DNA of 64,000 bases from Vreelandella zhuhanensis (GTDB taxonomy: Bacteria; Pseudomonadota; Gammaproteobacteria; Pseudomonadales; Halomonadaceae): NCBI RefSeq assembly GCF_009793355.1, contig NZ_WTKP01000012.1, positions 1-64,000 on the forward strand. Direction: 5' to 3'. Shown here one piece after another: positions 6,965 through 15,639 of this stretch. A program made the translations under genes and the position numbers. The notes beneath the pieces are model-generated. The model saw only the letters and a list, made by a program, of their open reading frames with translations. It did not search any database and was not told the DNA's origin. Numbering within the stretch: position 1 is the first letter of the stretch; each line of letters starts with the position of its first letter.

Positions 6965-7977
6965 CAACGGCTCCGGTAAAGCAGATAAAGGAAGGTCGGC
7001 ACACCCAGAAGTGCGGTGATCACCCCTACCGGCAACTGCTCAGGGGCGATCAGGGTGCGCGCCAGGGTATCGGCCAGCACCAATAGTGTGCCACCGGCCA
7101 GCGCGCAGGCCGGCAAGACCAGACGCTGATCATTGCCCACCACCAGACGCAGCATGTGCGGCACCACCAAGCCCACGAAACCGATGCTGCCGGCGGTGGT
7201 CACGGCCATGGCGGTCAGCAGGCTGGCGCTGATGTAGATCGTCCATTCCAGCGGGCGTACCGCCACCCCCAGCGCCGCCGCCTGCAACGGCCCCCGGGCC
7301 AGCACATTCAGGCTACGCCCCAGCGGCATTACCAGAACGCAGACGACTGCCAGCAAGGCCAGGGGTGGCCAGGGAGTCCGGGCGTAGGAGAGATCGCCCA
7401 TCAGCCAGTAGAGCATGCCGGGCAGACGCCCGACGGGACTGATCGCCAGCATCAAGGTGATCACCGCGCCCCAGCCAGAGGCCACCACCACCCCGGTGAG
7501 CAGCAAGCGTGACGGCGTCCAGCTTCCCGTGCCATGAGCCAGGCCGAACACCAGCAGCGTCGAGGTGAGCGCCCCGGCGAATGCCGAACCGGAGATGACC
7601 ATGCCACCCATTCCCGCCAGCATGGCGACCAAGGCCCCCACCGAGGCGCCGCCGGAAAGCCCCAGTACATAGGGGTCGGCCAGCGGGTTGCGCAACAGCA
7701 CCTGCATCAATGCCCCCGCCACCGCCAGCAACCCCCCGGTAGCGAAGGCGGCCAAGGTACGCGGCACCCGGAGCTCAAGCACCAGGGTTTGCGCCAAGGC
7801 GTCGCCTTCGCCACGCAACACCGCCCACACATCCATCAACGAAAGCGAAGCGCTACCCACGCTGAGCGAAAACCCCATTGCCAGCAGTGCGGCCAGCGAC
7901 AGGATGCCCAGCGGCAACCCCAGCGAACGCCACCAGCGCCGGGGGGCGACGGAATAGGCAAGATCAGCGCTGTTCAC
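6964..7977 (-). CDS. btuC: Cobalamin ABC transporter permease (FecCD/BtuC family)
   Basis: 337 residues, highly hydrophobic, with about ten membrane segments as in BtuC. Family landmarks include LRVPRTLAAFATGGLLAVAG (~65), the NPLADPYVLGLSGGASVGA loop (~98) that contacts the ATPase, GSIGFVGLVVPHMLRL (~265) and the final LLGVPTFLYLLYRSR. It forms the inner-membrane channel for corrinoid uptake. Its first codons overlap the 3' end of btuF by 14 bases and its stop overlaps the btuD start, so translation is coupled along the operon. Confidence 0.92.
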   Translation of the reverse strand: MNSADLAYSVAPRRWWRSLGLPLGILSLAALLAMGFSLSVGSASLSLMDVWAVLRGEGDALAQTLVLELRVPRTLAAFATGGLLAVAGALMQVLLRNPLADPYVLGLSGGASVGALVAMLAGMGGMVISGSAFAGALTSTLLVFGLAHGTGSWTPSRLLLTGVVVASGWGAVITLMLAISPVGRLPGMLYWLMGDLSYARTPWPPLALLAVVCVLVMPLGRSLNVLARGPLQAAALGVAVRPLEWTIYISASLLTAMAVTTAGSIGFVGLVVPHMLRLVVGNDQRLVLPACALAGGTLLVLADTLARTLIAPEQLPVGVITALLGVPTFLYLLYRSR

Positions 7978-8860
7978 GCGCCACCTCGAGTTTTTCGCAG
8001 AATAGCCGGCTGCCTTCGAGCAGGCGCGGCGTGGGGCGTTGGATCAGCGAAGGCGGCACAAAGAACAGGTTGTCGCTTTGTACCGCCTGAAGGTTGGGAT
8101 ATTGCTCCCAGTGGGTCAGCCAATCGCGATTTTCTTCACCCATACCGCCCGCCAGAATCGCTTCGGGATCGGCGGCCAGCACCGATTCGTCATCTATGCG
8201 CGGTACCAGGCGCGAAAGATCGCCGAACACATTGACGCCACCGCACAGCGTCAGCACCTTGCCGATGAAATGTTCATCGTTGATGGTCATCAAGGGTTCA
8301 TCCCAGACTTGATAGAACACCTTCACCGGCTCGGCATTCTTGAACGTTGCGGCAAGCTCGGCAATTCCCTGACGAAAATCCTCCGCCGCCCGAAAGCCTT
8401 CTTTCTGGCTAGCCGCCAGCTGCGCCAGCCGCTCGATGACGCTGGCAACCCCTGCAAAATCGCGCGGCTCGATATAGAACACCGGCAACCCCAGCGCTTC
8501 GATGGTTTCCAGCTGCTCAGCAGGATTACCGGTGGTCCAGCCGATCACCAGATCCGGGCGCAGCGTGACCAGCGCTTCCAGATCTATGCGCGTGTGGCTA
8601 CCTACCGACTGCACCTTTTGGGCCTCGGGCGGGTAGTCACTGTAGGAGACCACCGCCACCACCTGCTCTCCGGCGCCGGCGGCGTAGACCAATTCCGTAG
8701 CACCTGGCGAAAGCGCGGCAATGCGCTTGGCGGGAGCCTCCAGGCACACTTCGCGCTCCCGGTCATCGACTGCGCATACCTCTTCGTCGGCCAGGACCGC
8801 TGCCAGGGGCAGCAGCGCCAAGGCCAAGGCTAACCAACGCAATAGGCTAGTGATCATCAT
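7964..8860 (-). CDS. btuF: Periplasmic cobalamin-binding protein
   Basis: 298 residues. The N-terminus (LLRWLALALALLPLAAVLADE) is a Sec signal peptide with probable cleavage after AVLA. The mature part has the BtuF/TroA-like two-lobe fold signs: RIAALSPGATELVYAAGAG (~48), VVAVVSYSDYP with a VGSHTRIDLEALVTLRPDLVI stretch (~85-105) and the C-terminal lobe IQRPTPRLLEGSRLFCEKL. It captures corrinoid released by BtuB and docks on BtuC. Start and btuB stop overlap by four bases (ATGA). Confidence 0.9.
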   Translation of the reverse strand: MMITSLLRWLALALALLPLAAVLADEEVCAVDDREREVCLEAPAKRIAALSPGATELVYAAGAGEQVVAVVSYSDYPPEAQKVQSVGSHTRIDLEALVTLRPDLVIGWTTGNPAEQLETIEALGLPVFYIEPRDFAGVASVIERLAQLAASQKEGFRAAEDFRQGIAELAATFKNAEPVKVFYQVWDEPLMTINDEHFIGKVLTLCGGVNVFGDLSRLVPRIDDESVLAADPEAILAGGMGEENRDWLTHWEQYPNLQAVQSDNLFFVPPSLIQRPTPRLLEGSRLFCEKLEVAREQR

Positions 8861-10737
8861 CCACCGAAGTGCAGGTTAAGGAAGGCGGCACGGCCGGCAT
8901 TGAGGTAGTCGAACGGCATCGCCTGGAAGGTGACCGGATCAAAGTCGGCGCCCTGAGCAGTGACGATCTCCTTGTCGAAAGCGTTCTCCAGCGTGGCGCG
9001 CAGCGACCACATCGGGGCAAAGTCCCAGCCAGCACGCAAGTTGACGATGCCGTAGCCGGGCAGTCGCTCGGAATTAGCTGCGTCATTGTAGCGATGATTC
9101 TGGGTGATCCAAGAGCCGCCCAGCGACCAGTCGCCCAGTTCCCGATCCACATCCAGGCGCAGCCCCTGGGTGGCACGACGCGCCAGGCGGTTGCCGGCGT
9201 TGTCACCGCTGCGGCTCTCCGGGTCCATCCAGGTCAAGGCGGCGGCAAGGGTCCAGTCATCGATCTCGGCACCCAGGGCCAGCTCGGCGCCGCGGATGCG
9301 TGCCTCGTTGACGTTGACCGGGCGGAAGGCCTCGTCGAGAGCGATCAGGTCATCCACCTCCGTCTGGTAGGCGGCGAGGTCCCAGAACCAGTTGCCGTAC
9401 TGGCCGCGCAGGCCAAGCTCGAATGTGCTCGACGTTTCCGCGCTCAGGTCGGGATTGCTGGAGCCCGCGAAGGGAAAGTAGAGCTCGTTGAAGGTGGGTG
9501 CACGGAAGGCCGTCCCATAGCTTGCACGCGCCACATGTTGCTCATCCAGCGCATAGCCAAGGGCCAGGCTGCCGGTCAACTCCTCGCCGAACGCCTGGTT
9601 GTCATCATGGCGCAGACTCAGCTGGGTCGTCAGCGGATAAAAATCCAGGAAACCCTGCGCAAAAATGGCTCGGTTGTATCGCTGCTCTTCATCGAAGGAG
9701 AGCCCGGATGTCTGGCTATCGCCAAGATCATCCTCGCTGTACTCGGCACCCATTACCACCTCATGAGGGCCGAATGCCAGGATGTTCTTCCAGTTGGCGG
9801 TGCGAGTCCGGGTCTCGAACAGCGACGTATAGGTCGGCGCTACGGTATCGCGCTCGTCGCGAGCCTCACTCAGGGTGACGCGGCTTGACCAGGAGTCCGT
9901 CACCGGAGCTTCCGCATAGACCGCTGCGACCTGCTGAACGAAGTCATCTTCGGCAGGGCCGGACGAGTCGTACTCGGTGCTGCCACGCCCCCGCAGCGCC
10001 AGCATGCCCACCTCGGCGCCACCGTCGAAGGTATGCGAGAGCCGAACCAACCCGGAGGTATTGTCATACCCCTTGTCGTCACCGCCGCGGCGCACCGGTG
10101 CGCCCTCGGTATCGAAGCGGCTGACGGCGAAATGGTAACGGGTACCGTCCTCGGCGCCGGAGAGGCTGGCGCTGTAGCGCTGGGAATCGAAGGAACCGCC
10201 GCCCACTGAAATGCGCGGCTGGGGTGCGCCCTCTTCACCTTCGGGTGTAAACAGCTGGATCACGCCTCCCACCGCATCGGCACCGTAGAGGCTGCCGCGC
10301 GGCCCGCGCACGATCTCGGCACTCTCGAACATCCGCGGGTCGAGAAACTCCCAGGCGGCCGCCCCGGTGGTGGCGGAGCGCAGTCGAATACCGTCGATCA
10401 GCAGGATGTTGGCATTGCTGCCGGTGCCGCGTAGGAAGAGACTGCTCTGCTTGCCGAAGCTGCCCTGGGTGGTGATGTCCACACCCGGCTGGCCGCGCAG
10501 CAGGTCGGTAACGCTGGTGGGATCCTGGCGACGTAACGTGGCTTCATCGAGCACAGTGACGGACGCCAGCGTTTCATCGGCGGTACGCGGTGCCAAGGTG
10601 GCGGTGACCACAACCGGGTTGAGACGCTGGGGGGCATTGGAAGTATCGAGAGTATCAGCCTGGGCCTGAACGGCCATCGGCAGCGCGGCCAGGCTGAAGG
10701 CAGCTAGACCACGGGTGGCATTAATTCTGGTTTTCAT
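8857..10737 (-). CDS. btuB: TonB-dependent outer-membrane cobalamin receptor
   Basis: 626 residues from the ATG at 10737, which gives a proper signal peptide (MKTRINATRGLAAFSLAALP, cleavage near AVQAQA). The longer open frame upstream is the riboswitch leader and is not translated. The TonB box region (NPVVVTATLAPR, ~45) is followed by the plug domain (DLLRGQPGVDITTQG, FLRGTGSNANILLIDGIRL, EIVRGPRGSLYGADAVGGVI) and a 22-strand barrel ending in a C-terminal aromatic-rich strand (AAFLNLHFGG). It moves cobalamin across the outer membrane using TonB energy. Control by the cobalamin riboswitch directly upstream supports B12 over iron as substrate. Confidence 0.92.
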   Translation of the reverse strand: MKTRINATRGLAAFSLAALPMAVQAQADTLDTSNAPQRLNPVVVTATLAPRTADETLASVTVLDEATLRRQDPTSVTDLLRGQPGVDITTQGSFGKQSSLFLRGTGSNANILLIDGIRLRSATTGAAAWEFLDPRMFESAEIVRGPRGSLYGADAVGGVIQLFTPEGEEGAPQPRISVGGGSFDSQRYSASLSGAEDGTRYHFAVSRFDTEGAPVRRGGDDKGYDNTSGLVRLSHTFDGGAEVGMLALRGRGSTEYDSSGPAEDDFVQQVAAVYAEAPVTDSWSSRVTLSEARDERDTVAPTYTSLFETRTRTANWKNILAFGPHEVVMGAEYSEDDLGDSQTSGLSFDEEQRYNRAIFAQGFLDFYPLTTQLSLRHDDNQAFGEELTGSLALGYALDEQHVARASYGTAFRAPTFNELYFPFAGSSNPDLSAETSSTFELGLRGQYGNWFWDLAAYQTEVDDLIALDEAFRPVNVNEARIRGAELALGAEIDDWTLAAALTWMDPESRSGDNAGNRLARRATQGLRLDVDRELGDWSLGGSWITQNHRYNDAANSERLPGYGIVNLRAGWDFAPMWSLRATLENAFDKEIVTAQGADFDPVTFQAMPFDYLNAGRAAFLNLHFGG

Positions 10738-10830
10738 GAGTATCCCTTGCTCGCCGTACTCACCCGTACGGCTGGTTATCTTGGCAGTCGTCAGGACACG
10801 GCAAGAGATCGAGGAAGAGAAAGGGAGAAC

Positions 10831-10872
10831 GAAAAAATAAAATGGCGACGCCTGCCCCGCCTCAACGTCGCC
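10831..10872 (-). terminator. Intrinsic terminator of the cobalamin riboswitch expression platform
   Basis: On the minus strand GGCGACG (10872-10866) pairs perfectly with CGTCGCC (10850-10844) around a 15-base loop, followed at once by ATTTTATTTTTT. It lies between the aptamer and the btuB start, ~95 bases from the latter, so ligand-bound aptamer would be expected to favour termination. The antiterminator pairing was not worked out. Confidence 0.8.
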
Positions 10873-10892
10873 CACCGCAACCCGGCATTGAA

Positions 10893-11105
10893 CTCTCGGG
10901 CCGGTCTCCGGGCTGACGAGCGAAAGCAGGGTTTGAAAGACCCGGCTTTCCGAACGGCTGCCTTCCCGTGCACGCGGCACAGTGGCGTAAGAGCCGTTCT
11001 TGTCTCGATCACCGTTGCGGGGGCAGCGTCGGAATAGCGTTCAAAAAGCGCACCGACTTCCCGTTTCACTGACGACAACTTGATTGCCACCAGCACCTGA
11101 GAGAA
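10893..11105 (-). ncRNA. Cobalamin (AdoCbl-type) riboswitch aptamer
   Basis: Read on the minus strand, the segment contains the class hallmarks in order: an upstream GGTGC stem side, GGGAAGTCGGTGC, the nearly invariant GCTGCCCCCGCAACGGTGA core (around 11030-11010), the GCCACTG / GGGAAGG elements, and the B12 box AGCCCGGAGACCGGCC (about 10920-10902). Spacing and order match the canonical cobalamin riboswitch. It precedes btuB and, through operon overlap, should control btuB-btuF-btuC-btuD-cobB-cobO. The 5' boundary is approximate. Confidence 0.95.
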
Positions 11106-11239
11106 GGCGTAAATTAGCAACCCGGCCCGGGAAGGTCAATGACGCATCTCGGGTAACCCGATGCTTTCATCCCAGGCGCTTGGGCAACCCATGGCATGGG
11201 CACCAGGTTTATCAGCGTAACCCGCGGCATTTTTATAGC

Positions 11240-11299
11240 TTGACAAATGTCCAACCTGGCCCAATATAACATCCATATGGATGGCACATGGATTCCATC
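11240..11299 (+). promoter_or_regulatory. Probable promoter with overlapping palindromic operators for the RHH regulator
   Basis: TTGACA at 11240-11245 is followed after 17-19 bases by AATATAAC (11263-11270). Directly downstream lie the perfect 12-bp palindrome ATCCATATGGAT (11271-11282) and, one helical turn on, ATGGATTCCAT-type half-sites (about 11288-11299). Palindromes overlapping the transcription start fit autorepression by the ribbon-helix-helix protein encoded next. The binding protein is inferred. Confidence 0.55.
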
Positions 11300-11328
11300 C
11301 ACCCGATATTACCTTCAGAGGAAACTCC

Positions 11329-11745
11329 ATGGCCGTACACGAATTACGTCGCAAGCCCGGCGATACCAGCGAAAAGATCACCATCAACCTTGGGGTGGTC
11401 GACCTGGGCCAGATCGATCTGCTGGTACAGGAAGGCTTCTATTCCAACCGTACTGATCTGATTCGCACGGCGATCCGCAACCAGCTGGCTACCCATGCGG
11501 AAGTGGTCAAGGAAACCGTGGCTCGCAAGACCTTTGTACTGGGCATGCAGCATTACAGCCGCAGCGATCTCGAGGCGTTACAAGCCGCCGGAGAAAAGCT
11601 GCAAATCCAGGTATTGGGGCTTGCCAGCATTGCCGAGGACGTTTCCCCGCAGCTGGCGCTTGCCACTATCGATTCGGTGGTGGTGCTGGGTGCCTTGCAC
11701 GCCAGTGCCGCCGTCAAGTCCGCCTTGGCGGACCGGATCCATTGA
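11329..11745 (+). CDS. NikR/CopG-like ribbon-helix-helix transcriptional regulator
   Basis: 138 residues from the ATG at 11329, which has AGAGGAAA a few bases upstream. The N-terminal part (KITINLGVVDLGQIDLLVQEGFYSNRTDLIRTAIRNQLATH, residues ~15-55) is a clear CopG/MetJ-type beta-helix-helix DNA-binding domain. The C-terminal ~75 residues have no His/Cys metal ligand pattern of true NikR, so nickel sensing is not supported. Palindromes at its own promoter suggest autoregulation. The PHB-depolymerase-like esterase begins 27 bases after it on the same strand and is probably co-regulated, so a link to polyhydroxybutyrate turnover is plausible but unproven. Confidence 0.7.
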   Translation: MAVHELRRKPGDTSEKITINLGVVDLGQIDLLVQEGFYSNRTDLIRTAIRNQLATHAEVVKETVARKTFVLGMQHYSRSDLEALQAAGEKLQIQVLGLASIAEDVSPQLALATIDSVVVLGALHASAAVKSALADRIH

Positions 11746-11772
11746 TGTCGCCAAGGCGACAAGGATAACTCA

Positions 11773-12981
11773 ATGAATAACCCCATGCTGTCGGAAAAAA
11801 TGCGTGAAGCCACCCGCCTTACTCAGGCGGGAAGGCTCGATGAAGCAATGGCATTGATCCAAGGCTCCTTGAATGGCATGCCCGGCGACGCTTTCGCTTC
11901 CGGGGCCGCTAATGGTGCAGAAGCCCCTACTTCAGGGCAGGGAGAGACCATAGAAGGAAGCTGTGAGGTAGTGGATGAGAAGCAAGATGCTCAACCCAAG
12001 GCCAGGCAGTGGAAAACGGCCAAGCCAAAGCCGACCGCAACAGCGAAAAGCTGGTCCTCAGCCTTCACTAACGTCAACGTCAACGCCGAGCCGGACAGCC
12101 CACCCGCCCCGGGGAAATTTACCAGCGGCACCTACAAGAGCGCCGTGGGCTTGCGCCGCTACAAGCTGTATATTCCTAGCGGCTATACCGGCCAGCCCTT
12201 GCCGCTGGTGGTCATGCTCCACGGTTGCACCCAGGATCCCGATGATTTCGCCAAGGGAACCAACATGAACCGCTTGGCGGAAGAGCAGCTATGTTGCGTG
12301 CTCTACCCCGCCCAACCCGCTAGCGCCAATGCCAACAAGTGCTGGAACTGGTTCAAGACTTCCGATCAGCAGCGCGACGGGGGCGAACCTGCGATCATTG
12401 CCGGGATGACCCGCCAGATTCTCGAAGAGCATCACCTCGACCCCAGACGGGTCTACGTAGCCGGTTTATCAGCCGGGGGCGCCATGGCGACAACGCTTGC
12501 CATGACCCACCCGGATCTTTACGCCGCGGTGGGCGTGCATTCAGGGCTGCCGCACGGCGTTGCTCAGGACTTGCCCTCCGCGCTCGGGGTGATGCAAGGC
12601 GGTACCGGCCCCTTGGCCAATGCCAACCCCACGACGACGTCCCCCTGGTCATCCCCTGTGCCCGCAGTGGTATTTCATGGCGACCGCGACACCACCGTGC
12701 ATCCGTCCAATGCGGAGCGAGTTGCCGGGCAATATGGCGTAAAGGCGGCCAACCAGCGTGACAATGTAAAGGTGCAAGCTGGCCGAATTCCCAACGGCCA
12801 TGCTTATACCCGTACCATTCACCATGACGCCAAGGGTAAGCCCCGCCTGGAGCAGTGGCAGATTCACGGTGCCGGTCATGCCTGGTCGGGGGGCAGCTTG
12901 CAGGGCTCCTATACCGACCCCAAAGGCCCCGATGCCACCGGCGAAATGCTGCGCTTTTTCTACGCCCATGCGAAAGAGTAA
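11773..12981 (+). CDS. PHB depolymerase-family esterase (LpqC-like alpha/beta hydrolase)
   Basis: 402 residues. After a ~110-residue helical and Ala/Pro/Lys-rich leader without a signal peptide, the hydrolase domain begins at GTYKSAVGLRRYKLYIPSGY. Family motifs: PLVVMLHGCTQDPDDFA oxyanion region (~150), the lipase-like box AGLSAGGAM with nucleophile Ser near residue 232, VVFHGDRDTTVHPSNA with Asp near 303, and GAGHAWSGGS with His near 366. These mark the esterase/PHB depolymerase family, which hydrolyses short polyhydroxyalkanoate chains or aryl esters. Lack of an export signal suggests a cytoplasmic role. It follows the RHH regulator closely. Confidence 0.82.
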   Translation: MNNPMLSEKMREATRLTQAGRLDEAMALIQGSLNGMPGDAFASGAANGAEAPTSGQGETIEGSCEVVDEKQDAQPKARQWKTAKPKPTATAKSWSSAFTNVNVNAEPDSPPAPGKFTSGTYKSAVGLRRYKLYIPSGYTGQPLPLVVMLHGCTQDPDDFAKGTNMNRLAEEQLCCVLYPAQPASANANKCWNWFKTSDQQRDGGEPAIIAGMTRQILEEHHLDPRRVYVAGLSAGGAMATTLAMTHPDLYAAVGVHSGLPHGVAQDLPSALGVMQGGTGPLANANPTTTSPWSSPVPAVVFHGDRDTTVHPSNAERVAGQYGVKAANQRDNVKVQAGRIPNGHAYTRTIHHDAKGKPRLEQWQIHGAGHAWSGGSLQGSYTDPKGPDATGEMLRFFYAHAKE

Positions 12982-13032
12982 GCTCTGAAGAGTAAGCCCT
13001 GTACAACCACTACCAACCTGGAGAGCAGCGCG

Positions 13033-13332
13033 ATGACCGCCATGTTGAGCAAAACCAAATCCAGCTTTTACCGGCGGCTCTACGTTGCCTACCTGATCGA
13101 TCAAGGCATCGCCAGTGTACCGGCCTTGATCGAGACGACCCGAATGCCGAGACGTACCGCCCAGGACACTATCACCTCCCTGGCCGAACTGGACATCATC
13201 TGTGAGTTCGAGAAAGACGTTGGGGAGCGCCACAATATCGGTCAGTACCGGATTCGCGACTGGGGGCCTATCGACAAGCAGTGGGTGGCCAACCATGCCG
13301 ATAGACTCAAAGCTGCTCTGGGTTACGATTAA
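13033..13332 (+). CDS. Small winged helix-turn-helix protein
   Basis: 99 residues; the start at 13033 has GGAGAG about nine bases upstream. The pattern YVAYLIDQGIASVPALIETTRMPRRTAQDTITSLAELDIICEF is a typical winged-helix DNA-binding fold (helix, helix, recognition helix, wing). No ligand domain is attached. It may be a regulator of neighbouring genes, but its target is unknown. It lies 50 bases after the esterase gene on the same strand and converges with the P-type ATPase gene. Confidence 0.65.
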   Translation: MTAMLSKTKSSFYRRLYVAYLIDQGIASVPALIETTRMPRRTAQDTITSLAELDIICEFEKDVGERHNIGQYRIRDWGPIDKQWVANHADRLKAALGYD

Positions 13333-13375
13333 CCGCTTCGGGTCATGATCGACCGACTGGGGTCCTGATCAATCG

Positions 13376-15598
13376 TCAACTGTCTTCCTCACGCCAAGCC
13401 AGGCGCGCGGCATTCAAGGTCACGCTCAAGGAGCTTGCCACCATCGCCAATACCGCCATCAACGGCGGTATTGGCATCAGGATGACCAGCCCCAGCGCCA
13501 AGCCATTGTAAAGCCCTGAAAACACCAGGTTCTGACGCATCACCCGGCGGGTGCGCCTTGCAATACGCAGCGCCTGAGCCACCCCCGCAATACCCGGACT
13601 CATCAGCTGAACTGCAGCCCCTTCCCGGGCGGCATCACCAGCGTTCAGAGAGGCAACTCCCACCCCGGCACCGGCCAACCCCAGCGCATCGTTGATGCCA
13701 TCGCCGACGTACAGCGTCGGCGATGGCAAACCTTGCAGCAACCGCGCCTTGGCTTCGGGCGAACGCCCCGGATAGCACTCGCCTGGCTTAAATCCTACGG
13801 CTTTGCCTAATGCCATGGCCGGCCCCGCTCTGTCACCACTGATCAGCGCAAGCAGATACCCCTCGCGGCGCAGTCCGGCCAAGGTTGCATGCGCATCCGG
13901 CAAAGGCTGCTCCCCCAGATAAAAGCTTGCCAGCCATTGTCCGTCACAACCCAACATCACTTCCGAGTTATCGGGGTGGGCAATCGCCTGGCTATCCGGC
14001 ACCGTGATGCCATTGGCTTTCAACCAGGCGCAGCTACCCAGGTAAAGCTCGCGGCCATCCTTCAGGCGCACGTAGCGCCCCTGGCCGGGAATTTCCTCGG
14101 TGGTTTCGCTCGCCATATTCACGTCTTGGCTACCCTGCTCGGCCCAGCGCCCCAAGGCCTGGGCAAGTGGATGCTCACTGCGTTGCGTGGCGGCGGCCAG
14201 CAATGTGTTCAATTCCTCTGCCGATACAGTTCGCGCCGCATTGAACGAGATTACTTCGGGCAAACCCGGCGTCAGGGTGCCGGTCTTGTCGAAAGCCACC
14301 GAGCGCACCTCGGCCAGGGTTTCAAAGCTAGCCGGGTCGCGCAGCACCACGCCCTGCCCCAGGGCGGCGCTGCTGCCCGCGAGACTCGCCAAAGGAACCG
14401 CCAGCCCCACGGCACAGGGACAGGCCACAACCAGCACGGAAAGCGCTCGCACCATGGTATCTTCCCATGGTACCCCGACCAATGCCGCCACGCACAAGGT
14501 TGTGGCGGCCAGTACCAGTGCCACCGGACTCAACCAGGCGGCGAAGCGGTCGGCCAACCGCTGCAGCTCGCCTTTGCGCGCCTGATGAAAACGCATCTGT
14601 TCGCGCATGCGATCCAGCCGACACTCCCCCGCCACCGCACTGACCCGCATCACCAAATCAGCACCCAGGTTGCGACAACCTGCATGGAGGGCGGTGCCAG
14701 GCGGCAAACGGCGGGGCACGCTTTCGCCGGTCAAGGGAGCCAGATCGACCCAGGCGGGCGAGTCTTCGACATAGCCATCCAGAGGAAGGGTGGCGCCCTT
14801 GTCCACGCGGATTCTGGCATTACGCGGCACTTCAGTTCGGGCGCGCTCTTCCCAACGCCCCTGCTCCCGGCAGGCAACGGTCGTTTCGGGTAGCGCTAGG
14901 GCATCCAGGGCGCGCAGCCCGCGATGACGACACAGGGTATCCACCAGGCGTCCCACCAACAGCAACCCAATCAACATCACCGCGGTATCGAAATACACCT
15001 CGGCCGAGCCACGCGCCAAAAGACCCAGCGAAACGACTACGGCACCCCAGACACCCAGGCTCACCAGAACGTCCATACCGGGTTTTCGGGCGCGCAAGGT
15101 GCGCCATCCGGCGCGGTAAAACGGCACGCCGGAAAATAGCACCACCGGCAAGGAGAATGCGCCCGAAACCCAGGCCAGAACGTACTCGATCTCGGCTGAA
15201 GATACCGCCTCGGCATAAATCAACAGCGAAGCCAGCATCGTCCACATGCCGAACACGGCTGCCACCGACAGGCGCAATGCCAGGTAACGGCTTTCCTTTT
15301 CCAGCCGCGCATGGGCGTCGAGGGTGGTCTCAGGCAGGCCTAGCGAATAGCCCAGTCGGCGCACCACCGGCGCCAGGGCTTCCAAGGTGATTCCCGAGGT
15401 TTTGGCTGACGCTCTCCCTCTGACCCAAAGGCTCGCACTGGGATAATGCACGCTAGCCGCCGCCACCTCGGGAAGGCGTTGCAGCCGCGCCTCGATAGCC
15501 AGGGCGCAGCTGCTGCACCACATGCCACCAAGGGAAAAGAGTGCCTCCTGGCTTGCGGTGGGCTTTGCATCAGGTTCGGGCGAAAGAGGAGTATTCAT
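13376..15598 (-). CDS. Copper-type P1B ATPase (CcoI/CtpA-like)
   Basis: 740 residues. It has an N-terminal metal-binding domain with GMWCSSC (25-31), two extra N-terminal membrane helices, the GES loop APLTGESVP (~250), the transmembrane ACPCAVGLA metal site (~395), DKTGTLTPG phosphorylation site (~433), a SEHPLAQAL nucleotide-domain HP motif (~470) and GDGINDA (~631). Together they define a Cu(+)-transporting P1B ATPase. Position at the end of the cytochrome oxidase cluster suggests a CcoI/CtpA role, delivering copper for oxidase assembly, more than detoxification. Transport is out of the cytoplasm. The precise subtype cannot be settled by eye. Confidence 0.88.
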   Translation of the reverse strand: MNTPLSPEPDAKPTASQEALFSLGGMWCSSCALAIEARLQRLPEVAAASVHYPSASLWVRGRASAKTSGITLEALAPVVRRLGYSLGLPETTLDAHARLEKESRYLALRLSVAAVFGMWTMLASLLIYAEAVSSAEIEYVLAWVSGAFSLPVVLFSGVPFYRAGWRTLRARKPGMDVLVSLGVWGAVVVSLGLLARGSAEVYFDTAVMLIGLLLVGRLVDTLCRHRGLRALDALALPETTVACREQGRWEERARTEVPRNARIRVDKGATLPLDGYVEDSPAWVDLAPLTGESVPRRLPPGTALHAGCRNLGADLVMRVSAVAGECRLDRMREQMRFHQARKGELQRLADRFAAWLSPVALVLAATTLCVAALVGVPWEDTMVRALSVLVVACPCAVGLAVPLASLAGSSAALGQGVVLRDPASFETLAEVRSVAFDKTGTLTPGLPEVISFNAARTVSAEELNTLLAAATQRSEHPLAQALGRWAEQGSQDVNMASETTEEIPGQGRYVRLKDGRELYLGSCAWLKANGITVPDSQAIAHPDNSEVMLGCDGQWLASFYLGEQPLPDAHATLAGLRREGYLLALISGDRAGPAMALGKAVGFKPGECYPGRSPEAKARLLQGLPSPTLYVGDGINDALGLAGAGVGVASLNAGDAAREGAAVQLMSPGIAGVAQALRIARRTRRVMRQNLVFSGLYNGLALGLVILMPIPPLMAVLAMVASSLSVTLNAARLAWREEDS

Positions 15599-15639
15599 TC
15601 AGTGGGTGACAGCCCTACGCAGAAGCGTGACAAGAGTCG

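Noticed and set aside
8869-9888. 339-codon plus-strand frame opposite btuB
   Set aside because: A mirror frame of a GC-rich gene with strong family evidence on the other strand.
10738-10980. N-terminal extension of BtuB over the leader
   Set aside because: This stretch is the riboswitch and terminator region. A proper signal peptide begins at 10737.
11329-11745. Assignment of the RHH regulator as nickel sensor NikR
   Set aside because: The C-terminal domain lacks the His/Cys nickel ligands, and no nickel transport genes are nearby.
11773-12981. Extracellular PHB depolymerase
   Set aside because: There is no signal peptide or substrate-binding domain. Only the catalytic domain of the broader esterase family is present.
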